This document shows, piece after piece, positions 8,535 to 16,321 of a stretch of 36,122 bases of DNA. The notes beneath the pieces are model-generated. The model saw nothing but the letters and a program-made list of their open reading frames with translations. It made no database searches and had not been told where the DNA came from. The stretch spans positions 1-36,122 of the forward strand of contig JAKISG010000024.1 in NCBI GenBank assembly GCA_021648755.1. The letters run 5' to 3'. The stretch comes from Flavobacteriaceae bacterium (GTDB lineage: Bacteria > Bacteroidota > Bacteroidia > Flavobacteriales > Flavobacteriaceae). Positions within the stretch are counted from its first letter, which is position 1. The number at the start of each line of letters is the position of its first letter. A program made the translations under genes and the position numbers.

Positions 8535-9143
8535 TTAAGATAATCTTTGGTTAATAACTGTTCTCACTATATCAATTGCAACAGTATTGTATTTGTCATT
8601 TGGTATGATAATATCAGCAAAGTTTTTTGTAGGTTCAATAAATTGTTGGTGCATTGGTTTTAGGGTATCTTGATATCTTGTTAAAACTTCGTCTAAATCT
8701 CTACCTCTTTCTTTAATATCTCTTCTTAATCTTCTTATTAATCGTTCATCTGTATCTGCATGTACAAATATTTTTATATCAAATAAGCTCCGTAATTCTA
8801 TCTTATTAAAAATCAAAATACCTTCTACAATAACCACTTTTCTTGGGTGTGTTTTAAGTGTGTCTTTTATTCTATTGTGAGCAACAAATGAGTAAATAGG
8901 TTGTTCAATTAATTTTCCTTCTTTTAGTTCTTTTAATTGTGTTATTAACAACTCAAAGTCAATTGCATTGGGGTGATCAAAATTTATTTTAATACGTTGT
9001 TTGTAAGTTAAATCGTCGGTATTTTTATAATATGAATCTTGAGAAATTACACAAACTTCATCTTCAGAAATTTCGTTCAATATCTGATTTACTACGGTTG
9101 TCTTACCAGATCCTGTTCCTCCCGCTATACCTATTATTAGCAT
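8535..9143 (-). CDS. udk: Uridine kinase
   Basis: Phosphorylates uridine and cytidine in pyrimidine salvage. The P-loop GGTGSGKTT (8-16) is followed by SQDSYYK and the NFDHPNAIDFELL motif characteristic of Udk. VVIVEGILIF marks the Walker B-like strand, and RRLRRDIKERGRDLDEVL the lid region. The length of 202 residues fits the family. It is the first gene of the udk, divIC-like, mutA, folE, proline dehydrogenase operon, with a -7 promoter element about 35 bp upstream. Confidence 0.95.
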   Translation of the reverse strand: MLIIGIAGGTGSGKTTVVNQILNEISEDEVCVISQDSYYKNTDDLTYKQRIKINFDHPNAIDFELLITQLKELKEGKLIEQPIYSFVAHNRIKDTLKTHPRKVVIVEGILIFNKIELRSLFDIKIFVHADTDERLIRRLRRDIKERGRDLDEVLTRYQDTLKPMHQQFIEPTKNFADIIIPNDKYNTVAIDIVRTVINQRLS

Positions 9144-9175
9144 TTAATTTTATTTAATTGTTCATTGAGTTCACG

Positions 9176-9183
9176 CAAAAATA
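9176..9183 (-). promoter_or_regulatory. Bacteroidota-type -7 element upstream of udk
   Basis: On the minus strand TATTTTTG (followed by CG) matches the TAnnTTTG consensus. It lies about 33 bp before the udk start and would drive the five-gene operon. A convincing -33 TTG is not seen. Confidence 0.5.
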
Positions 9184-9233
9184 ATAATTAAATTTGATTA
9201 AGTAGGTACTAGATTATAATACTTTATTTTCAA

Positions 9234-9686
9234 TTAAAATTTGAAGATTATTTTTTTTAAATATAATTTATCCTTTTGATAATCAATTATAGCATTTCCT
9301 TTTTGTAAAATATCTGCACCAATAACACCATGAACTACTTTAGCATTATGTTGGGTTAATGCAGTGTTTACATGTGATAAATCAAATAATATAAGGTTAA
9401 AGTTATTATAACTCCACTTACCTAGTTTTATTTTATTTTTAGTTGCTTGTTGTGTTGGCATATCAATAGCGCCAGCACCAGAGGCTTTAGTTTTAGAATC
9501 TTTTGCATTGAGTTTAAAATGTTTGGCTTGGTCTAAGCCAACACATGAATTTGATGCTCCTGTATCTAAGATAAAGCGTCCTTTTTTACCGTTAATTTTT
9601 GCTTTTATTTCATAATGACCGGTAATTGTTTTTTTAAGTTTTAGGGTAATATAATTTTTACGTTTTAGGATATTCTTTAATTTCAT
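9234..9686 (-). CDS. Retropepsin-like (clan AA) aspartic protease
   Basis: A 150-residue protein with the aspartic protease active-site motif FILDTGASNSC (about 38-48) and the second structural motif HGVIGADIL (about 118-126), spaced as in single-domain retropepsin-like proteins that act as dimers. There is no signal peptide or membrane segment, so a cytoplasmic location is likely. Genes of this kind are common and poorly characterised in Bacteroidota. It lies alone between the acyl-CoA dehydrogenase terminator and udk. The substrate is unknown. Confidence 0.82.
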   Translation of the reverse strand: MKLKNILKRKNYITLKLKKTITGHYEIKAKINGKKGRFILDTGASNSCVGLDQAKHFKLNAKDSKTKASGAGAIDMPTQQATKNKIKLGKWSYNNFNLILFDLSHVNTALTQHNAKVVHGVIGADILQKGNAIIDYQKDKLYLKKIIFKF

Positions 9687-9688
9687 TT

Positions 9689-9733
9689 TAAATAAAAAAT
9701 TAAGTCACTTTCTAAATAAATAGAAAATGACTT
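9689..9733 (-). terminator. Terminator after the acyl-CoA dehydrogenase gene
   Basis: On the minus strand a 13-bp stem (AAGTCATTTTCTA with its complement, one G-U pair) closes a 6-base loop and is followed by AATTTTTTATTT. It lies about 34 bp after the acyl-CoA dehydrogenase stop codon and ends the fad locus before the protease gene. Confidence 0.75.
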
Positions 9734-9766
9734 GTTAGAGCTTTTGTTTTAAAGGTTTTAAAATTA

Positions 9767-11572
9767 TTAAAAACAGTACTTGTTTTCTTTTGTTACTTTG
9801 TCAGCAATAATATTTCTTAATGCTATAATATTTGGCATATTTGTATATTTTAAATAACGTCTTAACCCCATAAGCATCATACGTTGCTCATCGCCTTCGG
9901 TAAAAGAGATGATGGAGTGTTTACCAGAGGTTTCAATGATATCAATAGCATAGAATAAGTTTAATTTTGCCATAGCAATTTGTTCTTTAACTTTATCTTC
10001 TCCTTGTTTTTTAGCCATTTTTTCTGCTCTTAATATGGCAGATTCTGCCATATAAATTTGAATTAATATATCTGAACAGGCTAACATTAATTGTTGATGT
10101 TCCTCAATTTTTTCACCATATTTTTGAAGAGCTGCACCAGCAACCATTAAAAATATTTTTTTAAGATTAGCAATACTATTTTTTTCTTCGGAAAATAAAA
10201 TAGAATAGTCTGGCATTTCAAAAGACGGAATGCTTGTTAGTTCGCTAGCAACTGCAGTTGCAGGACCTAATAAATCTACATGTCCTTTCATTGCTTTTTT
10301 AATTAGCATACCAATACTTAGCATTCTATTAATTTCGTTTGTGCCTTCATAAATACGTGCAATACGAGCATCACGCCAAGCAGATTCTATGGGGGTTTCT
10401 TCTGAGAATCCCATACCTCCAAAAATCTGAATACCTTCATCTGCACAGCGTTGAGCGTGTTCGGAAACGGCAACTTTTAAGATAGAGCATTCAATTGCAT
10501 ATTCTTCAACGCCTTTAAGTTCGGCAGATTGATGAGAATCTTTACCATTATTTATACGTAATTCGATACGGTCTTCAATGTTTTTTGCAGCCCGATAACA
10601 TGCAGTTTCACCAACCCAAGTATTCATAGCCATTTCTGCAATTTTTTGTCTAATTGCTCCAAAGGAAGAAATGGGTACTTTAAACTGAATGCGTTCGTTG
10701 GCATATTTGATAGATTCTGTAATAATTCTTCGTTGCGCATCTAAACAGGCAGCAGCAAGTTTAATACGTCCAACATTTAGAGCGTTCATCGCAATTTTAA
10801 ATCCGTTACCTCTTGTAGATAGCATGTTTTCAACGGGTACTTTTGTTTCATTATAAAATACTTGTCGTGTAGAGGAAGCTCTAATACCTAATTTAGGTTC
10901 TTCTTCACCCATGGTAATTCCGTTAGGGTTATTTTTATCATATTCAATAATAAAACCTGTAATATTTTTATCGTCTTCAATTCTTGCAAATACAATCATT
11001 ACATTACAAAACCCAGCGTTAGAAATCCACATTTTATTACCTGTAATTAAATAGTGTTTTCCATCATTAGATAAGACTGCTTTTGTTTTACCTGAATTGG
11101 CATCAGATCCTGCACTTGGTTCGGTTAGACAATAAGCTCCCATCCATTCTCCAGAGGCTAGTTTGGGTACGTATTTTTGTTTTTGTTCTTCTGTTCCGTA
11201 CAAGGTAATTGGCATTGTTCCGATGCCAGTATGTGCTCCAAAAGCAGTACTAAATGAGCCTGTTGCTCCAGAGATATAATCACAGGTAAGCATTGTAGAA
11301 ACAAAGCCCATCCCCATGCCGCCATATTCTTCTGGAACAGATACGCTTAAGAAACCTAATTCTCCTGATTTTTTCATTAATTCTTCGGTTAAAGCATAGT
11401 CTTTTTGTTCAAAACGTGCTTTATGAGGCCAAATTTCTCGATCTACGAATTCAATTAAGGATTCTTTCATCATTTGTTGGTCTTCATTAAAGTCTTCGGG
11501 TGTAAAAATTTCAGCACTTGTAATTGCTTTTACTAGGAATTGACCTCCTCTTAATAGTTCTTTATTATTCAT
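9767..11572 (-). CDS. Acyl-CoA dehydrogenase (FadE-like)
   Basis: FAD enzyme catalysing the first oxidation of fatty acyl-CoA. The family signatures are clear: YCLTEPSAGSDANSG (FAD/substrate region), KMWISNAG, and near residue 400 RIYEGTNEINR. The 601 residues exceed the classical length of about 380 because of a C-terminal helical extension (about 430-601), as in the long FadE of Bacillus-type operons. It is the last gene of the fad locus, but a 340-bp gap separates it from the thiolase gene, so it may have its own promoter. Chain-length specificity cannot be read from sequence. Confidence 0.93.
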   Translation of the reverse strand: MNNKELLRGGQFLVKAITSAEIFTPEDFNEDQQMMKESLIEFVDREIWPHKARFEQKDYALTEELMKKSGELGFLSVSVPEEYGGMGMGFVSTMLTCDYISGATGSFSTAFGAHTGIGTMPITLYGTEEQKQKYVPKLASGEWMGAYCLTEPSAGSDANSGKTKAVLSNDGKHYLITGNKMWISNAGFCNVMIVFARIEDDKNITGFIIEYDKNNPNGITMGEEEPKLGIRASSTRQVFYNETKVPVENMLSTRGNGFKIAMNALNVGRIKLAAACLDAQRRIITESIKYANERIQFKVPISSFGAIRQKIAEMAMNTWVGETACYRAAKNIEDRIELRINNGKDSHQSAELKGVEEYAIECSILKVAVSEHAQRCADEGIQIFGGMGFSEETPIESAWRDARIARIYEGTNEINRMLSIGMLIKKAMKGHVDLLGPATAVASELTSIPSFEMPDYSILFSEEKNSIANLKKIFLMVAGAALQKYGEKIEEHQQLMLACSDILIQIYMAESAILRAEKMAKKQGEDKVKEQIAMAKLNLFYAIDIIETSGKHSIISFTEGDEQRMMLMGLRRYLKYTNMPNIIALRNIIADKVTKENKYCF

Positions 11573-11912
11573 GGTTTTAGATTTTGAATGTTACGTTTTA
11601 AGTTTAGGGTTATTTATTTAAAATTAATTTATTGTTTTAACAATTTTGGTTGTTAAATTTGATTTTTTAATAAAAGTAACCAATATTTAGTTTTTTTCTT
11701 TAGGTTTTTCGTGCAAGTCTTTTTTAGAGATAATTATTGTTATTTGAAATTTGTTCTGACTAGGTGTTTTGAAATAATAAACTCTTTTTTAAATTTGTAA
11801 TTTTTTATAATTTAATTATTAATAAAGAGAAATCAAAATTTTTAGTGATAGTTGTATTTTCTTTCTTAAATTAAGACTGAAAAATTCAACATTTTTCATC
11901 AAAAATTTGATA
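11573..11912. other. 340-bp AT-rich spacer between thiolase and acyl-CoA dehydrogenase genes
   Basis: No reading frame of note on either strand. It contains a 7-bp inverted repeat, TTAACAA/TTGTTAA, at 11637-11656 with a 6-base spacer, about 65 bp upstream of the acyl-CoA dehydrogenase start. I see no clear TAnnTTTG promoter and no copy of the 30-bp palindrome found near marR. Confidence 0.5.
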
Positions 11913-13097
11913 TTACTTTAAAAATTCATAAATCCCAGCTGCGCCTTGACCTGTACCAACACACATAGTTACAATGCCATATTTATTTTTACGTTTTCTC
12001 ATTTCGTTAAATAATTGTACAGATAATTTAGCACCTGTACATCCTAGTGGGTGTCCCATTGCGATTGCTCCGCCATTTACGTTCACTATATCTTGGTTTA
12101 AATTTAATTCACGCATTACGGCTAGTGATTGTGATGCAAATGCTTCATTTAATTCGAATAAATCAATGTCATTTAGTTTCATTCCTGCTCTTTCTAATAC
12201 TTTTGGTACTGCTTTTACGGGTCCCATTCCCATAATTCTTGGTTCTAAGCCAACTGCTGTAAATGAAACCATTCTAGCGATTGGTTCTAGATTTAATTCT
12301 TTTACCATTTTTTCGCTCATTACTAATACAAATGATGCTCCATCACTCATTTGTGATGAGTTTCCTGCAGTTACACTTCCGTTAGCAGCAAAGACAGGTC
12401 TTAATTTTGCTAAAATTTCTTTTGAAGTTCCTTTTCTAGGGCCTTCATCTTTAGTTACGGTGTAATTTTTTGTTTGTTTTTTCCCATTTTCATCAAGAAA
12501 AACTTGAGTTACTTGAATAGGGGCAATATCTTCTTGAAAGCGATTTTCTGCTTGTGCTTTTAAGGCTTTCATGTGTGAGTTATACGAAAATTCATCTTGA
12601 TCTTTACGAGAAATTTTAAATTCGTTTGCTACTGCCTCGGCAGTTAAACCCATTCCCCAATAATATTCTTCATTTCCTTCTTTTGCTGCCTTGTAATTTG
12701 GTACAGCACGGTATCCACCCATTGGTATGTAACTCATGCTTTCTACGCCACCTGCAATGATACAATCTGCCATGCCACTTTGTATTTTTGCAGTTGCAAT
12801 GCTTATGGTTTCTAATCCTGAGGCGCAGTAACGGTTTACTGTAACTCCAGCAACATCGTTAATTTTTAATCCCATAAGTGAGATTAGTCTTCCTATATTT
12901 AGACCTTGTTCGGCTTCTGGCATTGCGTTACCAACAATAACGTCATCTATACGTGTTTTGTCTAATTCTGGTACTTGTTTTAATAAGTAGTCTATTGTCT
13001 CTGCAGCTAATTCGTCTGGTTTTTTAAAGCGAAATACTCCTTTTGGTGCTTTTCCGACTGCTGTTCTATATCCTTTTACTATGTATGCTGTATTCAT
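11913..13097 (-). CDS. fadA: Acetyl-CoA C-acyltransferase (3-ketoacyl-CoA thiolase)
   Basis: Cleaves 3-ketoacyl-CoA with CoA to release acetyl-CoA, the last step of beta-oxidation. The nucleophile Cys91 lies in NRYCASGLETI, the catalytic His349 in AMGHPLGCTGAK, and the second Cys379 in MCVGTGQGAAG. The length of 394 residues is normal. It follows the fadN-type gene on the same strand (107-bp gap), matching the fadN-fadA-fadE order known in Bacillus. A biosynthetic acetyl-CoA acetyltransferase is the alternative, but the context favours degradation. Confidence 0.95.
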   Translation of the reverse strand: MNTAYIVKGYRTAVGKAPKGVFRFKKPDELAAETIDYLLKQVPELDKTRIDDVIVGNAMPEAEQGLNIGRLISLMGLKINDVAGVTVNRYCASGLETISIATAKIQSGMADCIIAGGVESMSYIPMGGYRAVPNYKAAKEGNEEYYWGMGLTAEAVANEFKISRKDQDEFSYNSHMKALKAQAENRFQEDIAPIQVTQVFLDENGKKQTKNYTVTKDEGPRKGTSKEILAKLRPVFAANGSVTAGNSSQMSDGASFVLVMSEKMVKELNLEPIARMVSFTAVGLEPRIMGMGPVKAVPKVLERAGMKLNDIDLFELNEAFASQSLAVMRELNLNQDIVNVNGGAIAMGHPLGCTGAKLSVQLFNEMRKRKNKYGIVTMCVGTGQGAAGIYEFLK

Positions 13098-13204
13098 GTT
13101 TTTGTTTTATTTTATTTTTGAATGATCTTGAAAATGAAAAATGAAAAATTTATCTTTAAAATTCAATAACTCAACATTAAAAATTTAAAATTCAATATTT
13201 TTTA

Positions 13205-15607
13205 TTAGTTTCTAAGTGGTTTTCCAGTTTTCAAAGTGTGTTGTATTCTCTCTAAGGTTTTACGTTCGGTAAATAAACTCATAATTGCTTCTCGTTCTAA
13301 ATCTAAAAGGTATTGTTCGCTTACGTCTGTGGGTTCAGATAAATCACCACCTGCCATAATATAGCCTAATTTATTTGCTATTTTTCTATCGTGTTCTGAT
13401 GCGTATTTTCCTTGCATTAAACTATCAGTACCTACTAAAAACATACCTAAGGCTTGTTGTCCAAGAACGTTAACTTTTTGAGGTACTGGTTGTGTATAAC
13501 CATCTTCTAGCATTTGTATTGCATAGCGTTTTGCTGTTGCAATTTGTCTATTTTCATTAACTACAACTAAATCTTTTCCGTTAAGGTAGTAATTCATATC
13601 AAAAGCCTCGTAAGCAGAGGTTGCTACTTTTGCCATAGCAATATGGATAAATGCATCGCGTAATCTATTTAGTTTTACATCATCTTTAACCCAAAGGTCT
13701 GCAATTCTTTTGGTTACTTCTTTTGTGCCACAGCCTGCAGGAATAATTCCAACCCCAAACTCAACTAAACCAGTATAGGTTTCTGCGGCAGCGATAACTT
13801 TATCTACATGCATTCCCATTTCACAGGCGCCACCAAAGGTCATTCCTCTTGGCGTCATTAGTGTTGGGATAGAGGAGTAGCGTAAGCGCATTACTGTATC
13901 TTGAAAATGTTTTACGCCAAAATTTAAGGCGTCATAATCTTGTTCAACTGCCATCATTAGTGCCATTGCTAAATTTGCACCAACAGAGAAGTTTGCTGCT
14001 TGATTTCCTAAAATTACTGCTTCGTATTCTTGTTCTGCTAAATCGATACCTTTATTAATGGCTTCTAAAACGCCACCTCCAAGTGAGTTCATCTTGGATC
14101 TAAATTCTATATTTAAAACGCCATCACCTAAATGTTGGATTGAGGCATCTGCATTAGACCAAATTTGTTTTGCTTCGCGGATATTATCTAAAATAATAAA
14201 TGCATCTTGACCTGGAATTTTCACGTATTTTTTTGAGGGGATATCGTAATAATATTTTACGCCTTCTTTTAGGCTATAAAAACTATTGTTACCATCTTTT
14301 AACATGTCTGTAACCCAAGAGGCTACTTTGTAACCTTCGTTTTTCATTAATTCTATGGCTTTTGCTACGCCTACGGCATCCCATATTTGAAATGGACCGT
14401 GTTCCCAGCCAAAACCTGCTCTTAAAGCATCATCTATTCGGTATAATTCATCTGATATTTCAGGAATTCTATTTTGTACATATGCAAAAAGTGCTGTAAA
14501 TGACTTGCGATAGAATTCGCCTGCTTTATCTTTTCCGTTAATTAGAACTTTAAATCTATCGGTAACATTATCTATTGTTTTTGTTAGTCCTAATGTTGCA
14601 AAGCGTACTTTTTCTTGGGTTTTATATGCTAATGTATTTAAGTCTAAAGAAAGGATTTCTTTTTTACCTTCTGTATTCGTTGTCTTTTTATAGAAGCCTT
14701 GCTTAGTTTTAGACCCTAGCCATTTGTTTTCCATCATTTTGTTTACAAAATCGGGGATTACAAATTGGTCTTTCATTTCATCGTTTGGACAATGGTCTTT
14801 AACGCCATTTGCAGTATGTGCTAAGGTATCTAAACCAACAACGTCAATGGTTCTAAAAGTTGCTGATTTTGGGCGACCGATAACTGGTCCTGTCATTTTA
14901 TCTACTTCGCTAACAGTTAATTTCATTTCTTTTACAATATGAAATAAACTCATGATACTAAATATACCTATTCGGTTGCCAATAAATGCTGGGGTGTCTT
15001 TTGCTAGAACGGAAGTTTTACCTAAAAATTTTTCACCATATAGCATTAAAAAGTCTATAACTTCTTGTTTGCAATCTGGCCCAGGTACTACTTCAAATAA
15101 TTTTAAATATCGTGGTGGGTTAAAAAAGTGTGTGACTGCAAAATGTTTTTGAAAGTCTTCACTTCTTCCTTTATTCATAAAAGTAATTGGAATTCCTGAT
15201 GTATTTGATGTAATCAACGTTCCTTTAGTTCTGTATTTTTCTATACTTTCAAAAACTTTTTGTTTTATGTCAAGTCTTTCTACAACAACTTCAATAATCC
15301 AATCTACCTCTTTTATTTTATGTAAATCGTCTTCTAAATTACCTGTAGTAATTCGGCTTGCAAATTTTTGCTTATATATAGGTGATGGTTTTGATTTTAA
15401 AGATGCGGTTAAACTATCGTTTACCATACGATTCCTCACTACTTTATCTTTAAGTGTTAAGCCTTTTGCTTTTTCTTTATCGTTTAACTCTCTAGGTACA
15501 ATATCGAATAATAAGACCTCTACGCCAATATTGGCAAAATGACAAGCAATACCAGAACCCATGATTCCTGATCCTATTACAGCTACTTTTTTAATATTAT
15601 TTTTCAT
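13205..15607 (-). CDS. fadN: 3-hydroxyacyl-CoA dehydrogenase / enoyl-CoA hydratase (FadN-type)
   Basis: Bifunctional beta-oxidation enzyme that hydrates enoyl-CoA and oxidises the hydroxyacyl-CoA with NAD. The Rossmann NAD site VAVIGSGIMGSGIA (about 8-21) is at the N-terminus. Hydroxyacyl-CoA dehydrogenase signatures follow, with THFFNPPRYLKLFEVVPG and the C-terminal dehydrogenase domain to about 450. The enoyl-CoA hydratase/crotonase fold comes last (about 490-700), with LGNQAANFSVGANL and the oxyanion segment PRGMTFGGACEM. This domain order (dehydrogenase first) and the length of 800 residues match FadN, not E. coli FadB. It starts 21 bp after marR and is probably co-transcribed with it. 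Confidence 0.93.
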   Translation of the reverse strand: MKNNIKKVAVIGSGIMGSGIACHFANIGVEVLLFDIVPRELNDKEKAKGLTLKDKVVRNRMVNDSLTASLKSKPSPIYKQKFASRITTGNLEDDLHKIKEVDWIIEVVVERLDIKQKVFESIEKYRTKGTLITSNTSGIPITFMNKGRSEDFQKHFAVTHFFNPPRYLKLFEVVPGPDCKQEVIDFLMLYGEKFLGKTSVLAKDTPAFIGNRIGIFSIMSLFHIVKEMKLTVSEVDKMTGPVIGRPKSATFRTIDVVGLDTLAHTANGVKDHCPNDEMKDQFVIPDFVNKMMENKWLGSKTKQGFYKKTTNTEGKKEILSLDLNTLAYKTQEKVRFATLGLTKTIDNVTDRFKVLINGKDKAGEFYRKSFTALFAYVQNRIPEISDELYRIDDALRAGFGWEHGPFQIWDAVGVAKAIELMKNEGYKVASWVTDMLKDGNNSFYSLKEGVKYYYDIPSKKYVKIPGQDAFIILDNIREAKQIWSNADASIQHLGDGVLNIEFRSKMNSLGGGVLEAINKGIDLAEQEYEAVILGNQAANFSVGANLAMALMMAVEQDYDALNFGVKHFQDTVMRLRYSSIPTLMTPRGMTFGGACEMGMHVDKVIAAAETYTGLVEFGVGIIPAGCGTKEVTKRIADLWVKDDVKLNRLRDAFIHIAMAKVATSAYEAFDMNYYLNGKDLVVVNENRQIATAKRYAIQMLEDGYTQPVPQKVNVLGQQALGMFLVGTDSLMQGKYASEHDRKIANKLGYIMAGGDLSEPTDVSEQYLLDLEREAIMSLFTERKTLERIQHTLKTGKPLRN

Positions 15608-15628
15608 TTTAAATATTTGATTTATTTT

Positions 15629-16123
15629 TTAAATTATAAAATTTATGTTGTTATTGTTAGTTATTATTTTTTGAGTTTTTGTTTTTTTTATAAAAATTTT
15701 GTTTTTTGAAATCAATTTATTAATTGTTTTTGTGACTTTAAAAAAGGCGTTTAATTCTTCTTTAGTTAGGTGTTGTCGAACAACTTCATTAAATTTTAAG
15801 ACGGCTATTTTTGCATCTTCTCTTTTTTGTTTACCTAAATGGGTTAGTTTAATAAGAACTCCTCTGCCATCATTTGGGTTTTTTTCTCGGTAAATAGCGC
15901 CTTTTTCTTCCATTGATTTTAAGATACGAGATAAACTAGTTGCTTCCATGCCCATTAATGGTCCTAATGCAGTAGATGGCGTTCCGTTTTCATAATCTAT
16001 ATTTAAAATGACAAATGCCATGGCCATTGTGCTGTCAAATTTTTCTGCTTGTTCGTTATACATTTTAGCAACAGATTGCCAAGTTGCTCTTAATTGATGG
16101 TCTATAGAAAGTTCTTTTTCCAT
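15629..16123 (-). CDS. MarR family transcriptional regulator
   Basis: A 164-residue winged-helix protein. The recognition region is PLMGMEATSLSRILKSMEEKGAI (about 56-78), followed by the wing EKNPNDGRGVLIKLTHLG, with the conserved DGRG turn. Helices at both ends should mediate dimerisation. The C-terminal 25 residues are Lys/Asn-rich and low in complexity. It is first in the fad operon, 21 bp ahead of fadN, and a perfect 30-bp palindrome begins 15 bp upstream of its ATG. The simplest reading is an autoregulated repressor of beta-oxidation genes responding to acyl-CoA or fatty acid; the ligand is inference. Confidence 0.92.
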   Translation of the reverse strand: MEKELSIDHQLRATWQSVAKMYNEQAEKFDSTMAMAFVILNIDYENGTPSTALGPLMGMEATSLSRILKSMEEKGAIYREKNPNDGRGVLIKLTHLGKQKREDAKIAVLKFNEVVRQHLTKEELNAFFKVTKTINKLISKNKIFIKKTKTQKIITNNNNINFII

Positions 16124-16138
16124 TTTTCAAATATATAA

Positions 16139-16168
16139 AAAAAATACTATGCGCGCATAGTATTTTTT
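16139..16168. promoter_or_regulatory. 30-bp perfect palindrome, probable MarR operator
   Basis: Every base from 16139 to 16168 pairs with its mirror position; the core is ACTATGCGCGCATAGT. It lies 15 bp upstream of the marR start, inside the 198-bp marR-dnaK divergent region, where it could block marR-fad transcription. The GC-rich centre stands out in an AT-rich spacer. A dimeric MarR protein binding it is inference from position and symmetry. Confidence 0.7.
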
Positions 16169-16209
16169 AAAAAGTTATGCACGTTTTTTTTAAGTTCTGT
16201 ATGGTTTTC

Positions 16210-16234
16210 TGTCAAAATGTCAGAAAACTGACAT
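16210..16234 (+). promoter_or_regulatory. TGTCA/TGACA inverted-repeat site upstream of dnaK
   Basis: ATGTCAG, four A residues and CTGACAT form a 7-bp inverted repeat (16217-16234). A further TGTCA lies at 16210-16214. The symmetry centre is about 30 bp upstream of the -24 element of the dnaK promoter. It may bind the activator needed by sigma-54, or a repressor. Confidence 0.5.
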
Positions 16235-16254
16235 GTAATATTTTAATAATTGAC

Positions 16255-16270
16255 TTGGCACAATGATTGC
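16255..16270 (+). promoter_or_regulatory. Sigma-54 (-24/-12) promoter of dnaK
   Basis: TTGGCAC, five bases, TTGC matches the sigma-54 consensus (TTGGCACG, N4, TTGC) at all invariant positions, including GG at -24 and GC at -12 with the required spacing. Transcription would start near 16282, about 40 bp before the dnaK ATG. No CIRCE (HrcA) element is present in the spacer. Confidence 0.75.
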
Positions 16271-16321
16271 CGATGTAGTGATGAGTTTAAAATAAATTTT
16301 AAGAATTAAAAATATAAAGTT

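Noticed and set aside
11974..12465. 163-codon plus-strand open frame
   Set aside because: It lies wholly antisense to the thiolase gene, whose active-site motifs are intact. It is a shadow of biased codon use.
13098..13204. AT-rich AAAATTCAAT-like repeats between the fadN and thiolase genes
   Set aside because: Low-complexity spacer sequence of a kind expected in AT-rich genomes. A loosely similar stretch lies near 11880-11912, but no clear unit could be defined.
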